NCBI GenBank assembly: GCA_019633425.1
Contig: WSUB01000161.1
Location: 1 to 64,000 of the forward strand
Direction of reading: 5' to 3'
DNA: 64,000 nucleotides
Origin: Tulasnella sp. 424
Lineage: Eukaryota > Basidiomycota > Agaricomycetes > Cantharellales > Tulasnellaceae
Part shown: positions 59,577 through 64,000 of the stretch, piece after piece
Position numbering within the stretch: the stretch's first letter is position 1
Layout of the letters: the number at the start of each line of letters is the position of its first letter
Notes under the pieces: model-generated
Database searches by the model: none
What the model saw: the letters and a program-made list of their open reading frames with translations, nothing else
What the model was told of the DNA's origin: nothing
Program-made: the position numbers and the translations under genes

Positions 59577-60310
59577 TAGAAATAACGATGGCGGTATGCA
59601 GAGCAATGGTCCAGGCAGGAGCCACCTGTTTTGATCGCAGAATAACACGATTTGAGGGAGTAAACTCACCTTGCAAACACGAGCTCCATCTTGGACCTGA
59701 GCTTTGAGCAATGGAAGCTCTCCGGTAGCGGATACAACAACGGGACCACCGGTGTACACAGGGTAGTCTACATATGTGGTTGCGACTCACGAGTGAGTCG
59801 GCAAAGGGTGCTCAACCGCAAGCAGTGGGGCAGACATAGGACGCAGACTCACAGGGGAGAATTGAGCATGTTTGGTGGGGAAACATGAGTACAGCAGACA
59901 AAGAACTTGGACGCGCTTGCCCCATTAGGCAGGTCACTTACCCCATTAGGCAGGTGCCTTTCTGTTTGTTCCGTGCTGTTTTCATGTTTTCCAGGCGAAC
60001 ATGTCCGTTTCCCGCCTGTGACTTCTTCGCTCCCTATTGTGCGAGAGAGACGGCACCAGTGTTGACGCCTGAAGTGGAGTCGGATATTGGAAGATCGCGA
60101 GGGTTCCAGTCAATGGTGGTCACTGGCGTGGCCATTGGTACATGGCTGAGCAATGCATCGGGCGGCGACATTGGCATCGACCAGACGCTTCAGCCGTTCA
60201 GCTACTGCAATGGCCTGTTCAACTATCATTGGTCGGTTCCTGATGTTGAGCTCGAGGCAGAGGAGTGCCCGAGTCGCATGGAACGAGTATGGGTAGGGAG
60301 TTTGGTCCAT
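59577..60310 (-). pseudogene. Group III histidine kinase remnant (HK4, 5' part)
   Basis: Continues HK4 beyond the transposon. The minus strand shows the segment before the first HAMP unit (LLKAQVQDGARVCK near 59715-59670) and decayed N-terminal exons up to about 60300. A 16-bp direct repeat is visible near 59928-59955 (CCCCATTAGGCAGGT twice). Non-functional. Confidence 0.6.
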
Positions 60311-61019
60311 CATGCCGAGTTCGCGACGCTTACATTGTATAAAATACCACATTCGAAGCTACGTCGCAGCCTGTGGTCTTCTGAGGAAACGCGAGACATG
60401 AGAGGAGGTGAGAAGGAAGGCAAGTGTATATGTACTGATGCGACCTGGAGAGAAGAAAGCACGGTCGGAAGTGGAATCGCACAGGTCCGAAACTGTGGGT
60501 GAGCGGGCAGCCACAATAATGCTCAAGTCGCCCCTCACTTCAGCAACCAAGACACACAACATAGTAGTTAATTAATCGTCGAGGCCGCCCTAACATAAGA
60601 CTCCATTCACCTACCAGGAAACCACTGCCAGGACCCCTGATAGCTTTGATACATGTCACATACATGCCGACAACCCCGATATCCGTTTTCTCGCCTCCAC
60701 TGCCACATTCGTCTGCCCTCGCGACTGCTCGCCAAGGTCTTCGTATTTAAAGGGGCATTGCTACTTCCTGCAGAGGAGCTCTATCTAGAAGGATCATTTA
60801 TATCCTACCCGTGTGTGTGGTACAGCAAGGATAAGGACTATCTATTCGCGTCCCCGTTGCAGTAATGGATTTTAGACTGACACTCCATTAGGGCGTCGAG
60901 TTCGCGCGCCAAACTGATCAAGTTTGACGGCTCCTTACCTCCACGAGCCCAGCAACCCGACCGAAGAAAGGTACATACATCCCTTCTTCGGGACGAAACG
61001 GAGGAAACCTCATATGGTA
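60311..61019. repeat. Segmental duplicate of about 7576-8019
   Basis: Kinase 5' flank and NSE3-distal sequence matching the left region. No gene is supported. Confidence 0.6.
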
Positions 61020-61162
61020 TTCCCTTCGTCATCCTCGTCGTTATCGTAGTCCATGCCACCGATTCTTCTTCATCGTCGTCCGAGTCTGCTCCGCGCCTTC
61101 CTTCAAGATTGTGACGGCCCACCACGTCTGGCTTGGGAGGCCTGGGTTGCTCGACGTGCCAT
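61020..61162 (-). pseudogene. NSE3: NSE3-like first exon remnant (copy 6)
   Basis: Minus-strand ATG at 61162-61160, followed by the SQARR...QDSDDDEEES-type N-terminus as in copy 1, broken by a frame change after the basic run. The remaining exons are missing at this position. Same layout as 8020-8201. Confidence 0.6.
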
Positions 61163-61879
61163 TATGTATCTACGCAGGTTTTCTGAAGCTTTGAGATACT
61201 AACGAAAGACAAGCAGGGGGAGGAAAAGTCGGTATGCGTCCTTTGGCGAAAGAACGGTCGGGAGTGAAATCGCGCGCCAGGCTCGTCCCTGAATACAGGT
61301 TCTCCAGAACAGTACAGCCACAGGCCAGTTTACCGAAGTTTATAGATTTTAGTCGCTTGAGACGAGGTCTCCCCTCTCGACCTAGATAGCTCATGCTGTT
61401 GCTCTAGTGGTAAATGTGTCTACAAGGCATTAACACTAAGTAATTGTTTGGCCTACTCCGTTTAGTGAAGCCTCTCCGGTCAAGTCGCCCACACCTTACT
61501 CACTTTAGTCGCGTAACATAATTGTCCATTAATTCTAGAGGCCTTTCTTGCAAGGTGAGACTCCATTCTCCTACCAGAAAGTCACTGCCAGCCTCATCCG
61601 CTCTCTCAATTCACCCTCGCGTCGTCTCGCCCATCACCGTATTGGGAAAATACAGGGGTCACCACTCCCTCCAGAGAAACTCTAGATTGATGGATCATAT
61701 ATGTATCCTATCAGTCTGTTTGGTACATAACTCGATCTACGAAGCACTAGTGCCACTACTTAGCTAGGACACGATTCCTCGTTCCCATTGCAGTAATAGA
61801 TCTTAGGCTTACGGCGTCGAGTATTGAATTCAACCTGACGCATCCGTACCTCCATGTGCCAGCAAACCGACCGAAGAAC
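61163..61879. repeat. Segmental duplicate carrying two empty insertion sites
   Basis: Corresponds to 8202-10200 without the LTR (empty site GGTAT at 61231-61235) and without the hAT-like MITE (single ACTGCCAG at 61584-61591). No gene is seen. Confidence 0.75.
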
Positions 61880-62895
61880 AACTAACTCTTCTTCATAGAG
61901 TCACATATAAGCTCCGCAGCGCTCCGTTCCCCAATCTCAGCGTTGCCCCGTTAACCCAACTCCACTCGTCCAGACCTTCCTCCACTTCTTCCGCTGCTTT
62001 CCGCGATTCGCGTCGTGCTCCGCCCCGGACAGGAGCGCCGCTTGACATCGGAACCTGCACTCAGTCAAGAAATTTTGCTTGATAGCTTCGCTCAGATACT
62101 CAAACAAAGTCTGTTCATCGTGCGACGAAAACGCTGGTGAAGGGAGCTTGAAGTTGAAATACGATGGAAGGACTCGAGTAGTCGTTTCAGTCGTACTATG
62201 TAACCCCGTCAGCGACGAGCGCTTTTGCAAAGTGTCGAAGGGCTTCTTACGCTCAAGAGAAACACATCCATTCGCGAGTATCAGAGAAAGAGCCAGTCGT
62301 ACGATGCTCGTCAGAGCCAAAGGCTCTTCCAAGCGAGAGTTAGCGACGCTTGGCCCTTCACCACTCTGGTCTTCAGGCTTTCTCAGTGAGGCTCGGAGCG
62401 CGGAGACTCCTTACTTCCTCGTCGTACAGTTTGTCGTTCTTCTTGTTCGCAAGTTTGATCAAGTCGGGGTTCAAGGTGCTCCGCACGATATAGGTGCCAG
62501 ATGATTGACCTGACGATCTTGTTAGTAGTAGCCCTACGCGCACATTATGGAGAGAAGGCAACGTACCCTCCTTTACATTATCGTTTATGTCTTCTGCCAT
62601 GGCATTTCCATCCGAGCGCGCCATCAATTCCACCAGTTCCATCCCTACCCAAGATATGTCGAAGAATCTTTTACGCGGCCTCAAAAAGCGACGTTGAATC
62701 CCCTATAGTGCTCAGGAAGAACCAGGAAAAGATACATCAAGTCAATAAAGGTCCAAAGAAAGGTATATGCGTTATATGCTACCTGCCTTGATAATCTCCG
62801 TGCGCCTGATCGTTTGCCGCCTAGGATCCTCGAACGGGAACATTCGGGTGAGGTCATTGGCGCGACGTCCGATACTCTAAGAGCGTTTGATGTAT
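61880..62895 (-). pseudogene. NSE3: NSE3/MAGE-like remnant lacking exon 1 (copy 6b)
   Basis: The minus strand encodes RANDLTRMFPFEDPRRQ (about 62880-62800), an exon-3 part with GMELVELMARS near 62635, STLNPDLIKLANKKNDKLYD, and a decayed core with LALSLILANGC and LFEYLSEAIKQNF (about 62330-62050). Exon 1 is replaced by kinase sequence at about 62940, as in copy 1b. Frame changes occur; not functional as read. Confidence 0.6.
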
Positions 62896-62935
62896 AAGTT
62901 TAACGAAAGAGATACGAGCCATCAAGGCTCGATGA

Positions 62936-64000
62936 CCCAGCGACCGGCCTTGGTGACTTGAGCGATGGAGCGGACTTGGGGTGGTGAGGTTCAACGCCTG
63001 CCGGATTTCGAAGGTGATGAGGATAACGCACATTCATCCACTAGCACACCCGAGGAGGGGAAACTCACCATCATGTTAACATTATTTGTCAAGACCTTCC
63101 ACATTCCTTCCACACTCTCGACCACGGCTTGCCCCACCCAAATTACCTTTCATGCCCACTTCCAACCTCACTCGCGTCACTTCGTTCGTCAGGGTGTAGA
63201 ACTGTCGGACCATGGATTTGACGGTGTTCTTCAGGTCCAGCATCTCGGACTTGGACCTCGACTGGGAACGGTCTGCTGAAGGTCTCTGTCTGGCGACGGC
63301 CTTTGTGACGTTGGCGATGGAACGGACTTGTGCTGCGAGGTTCAAGGCAGTTTCCTATAAAGGTCAATGGATGAATAGTCCGGAGACGATGGAAAATGTA
63401 CAGGAATGGTGGGCAACTCACGTTGACATTGTTGATCGGCCCCACGTTCCCTGCACCTCTTCGACCTGCGCTTGACCGCCCAGCACGCCCATCGTACCGA
63501 CTTCCAGAACGACTCGAGTAGCTTCGGACGCAAACGTGTTGCTGCACCATCGTGTTGACGGGTAGCCTTGAGTGTGGCCGTCTCTCCCTCGACTTCGATC
63601 TCGAATGCACTGGCTGAGGTTTCCTTCCGCGACGGCAGTGGTGAGCGGTCGCGATGCATCGGACTTGTAGAGTCAAATTCAAGCGCATCTTGTTGAAGTT
63701 GTTGGTCAGCTGCTCCCCTCCACGTCGGAAACGTCCGCTTGTCCACCGACGTTGCCCAACGTCCACCACTTCCAGCGACGCGCGCGAGACCTCTTCCCCG
63801 AAATTCCGCAATCGGACGATTACGTCGTTAACGGTCGTCTTGAGCTCCAAGATCTCTCTCCCTGTGCGTCCACTTCGATCATCTTGCTGAGGCTTTCCGA
63901 GGGCGACGACTCCGGCGACTTCCCCGACAGCTTCTCGGACTTTGGTCTCGTTCAGGTTCGCAGCGAGTTTGGTTGACGTCCGACAGAGCTCTTGCCACCT
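62936..64000 (-). pseudogene. Group III histidine kinase remnant (HK5), cut by window end
   Basis: Minus-strand HAMP units of a NIK1-like kinase, same lineage as HK1b at 11036-12000 and ending at the same relative point as that copy at position about 12000. Readable pieces include [14 protein letters not shown] and [14 protein letters not shown]. It keeps about 55 bp at the NSE3 junction that HK1b lost. Frames shift repeatedly, and the histidine, ATPase and receiver domains are absent. The 5' part lies outside the window. Confidence 0.7.

Overview
The window is fungal nuclear DNA, almost certainly from a mushroom-forming basidiomycete (Agaricomycetes). The signs are genes with many 40-75 nt GT-AG introns, a Plavaka-type transposase, a DUF6532-type protein, large NACHT-WD40 (NWD) STAND genes and a group III (NIK1/Os-1-like) hybrid histidine kinase. 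The species cannot be fixed from the sequence. No rRNA, tRNA or CRISPR was seen.

The backbone is a degenerating tandem array with a period of about 17 kb. Each full unit holds, left to right, an NSE3/MAGE-like gene on the minus strand, an NWD gene on the plus strand, and a NIK1-like kinase on the minus strand. NWD start codons lie at 16104, 33405 and 50390. NWD1 and NWD3 read as intact nine-exon genes of about 1700 residues. NWD2 carries a 5-bp deletion just after Walker B. Every NSE3-like copy (8.0-8.2, 10.2-11.0, 13.5-15.3, 31.0-32.3, 45.9-46.6, 48.3-49.8, 61.0-61.2 and 61.9-62.9 kb) and every kinase copy is broken by nonsense changes, frameshifts or internal deletions. The kinase at 39.8-45.0 kb keeps an open catalytic and receiver half.

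The left flank (7.3-12.0 kb) and the right end (60.3-64.0 kb) are copies of one another. Both are NSE3/kinase wreckage without an NWD gene. Aligning copies by eye exposes insertions and their empty sites: a 5.75 kb Plavaka element that also carries a DUF6532-type gene (1593-7341), a solo LTR (8275-8920), a 650-bp hAT-like MITE (9256-9905), a 2.6 kb insertion holding a mariner-like MITE (22619-25182), and a hAT-like element with a solo LTR nested inside it (57690-59568).

The intact NWD genes are the most likely working loci. They combine a helical N-terminal region resembling HeLo/MLKL four-helix bundles, a NACHT NTPase, and twelve nearly identical 43-residue WD40 repeats. This is the layout of fungal non-self recognition receptors. 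The surrounding kinase and NSE3 fragments look like passengers of the duplications. All splice sites and copy comparisons were read by eye, without alignment software.
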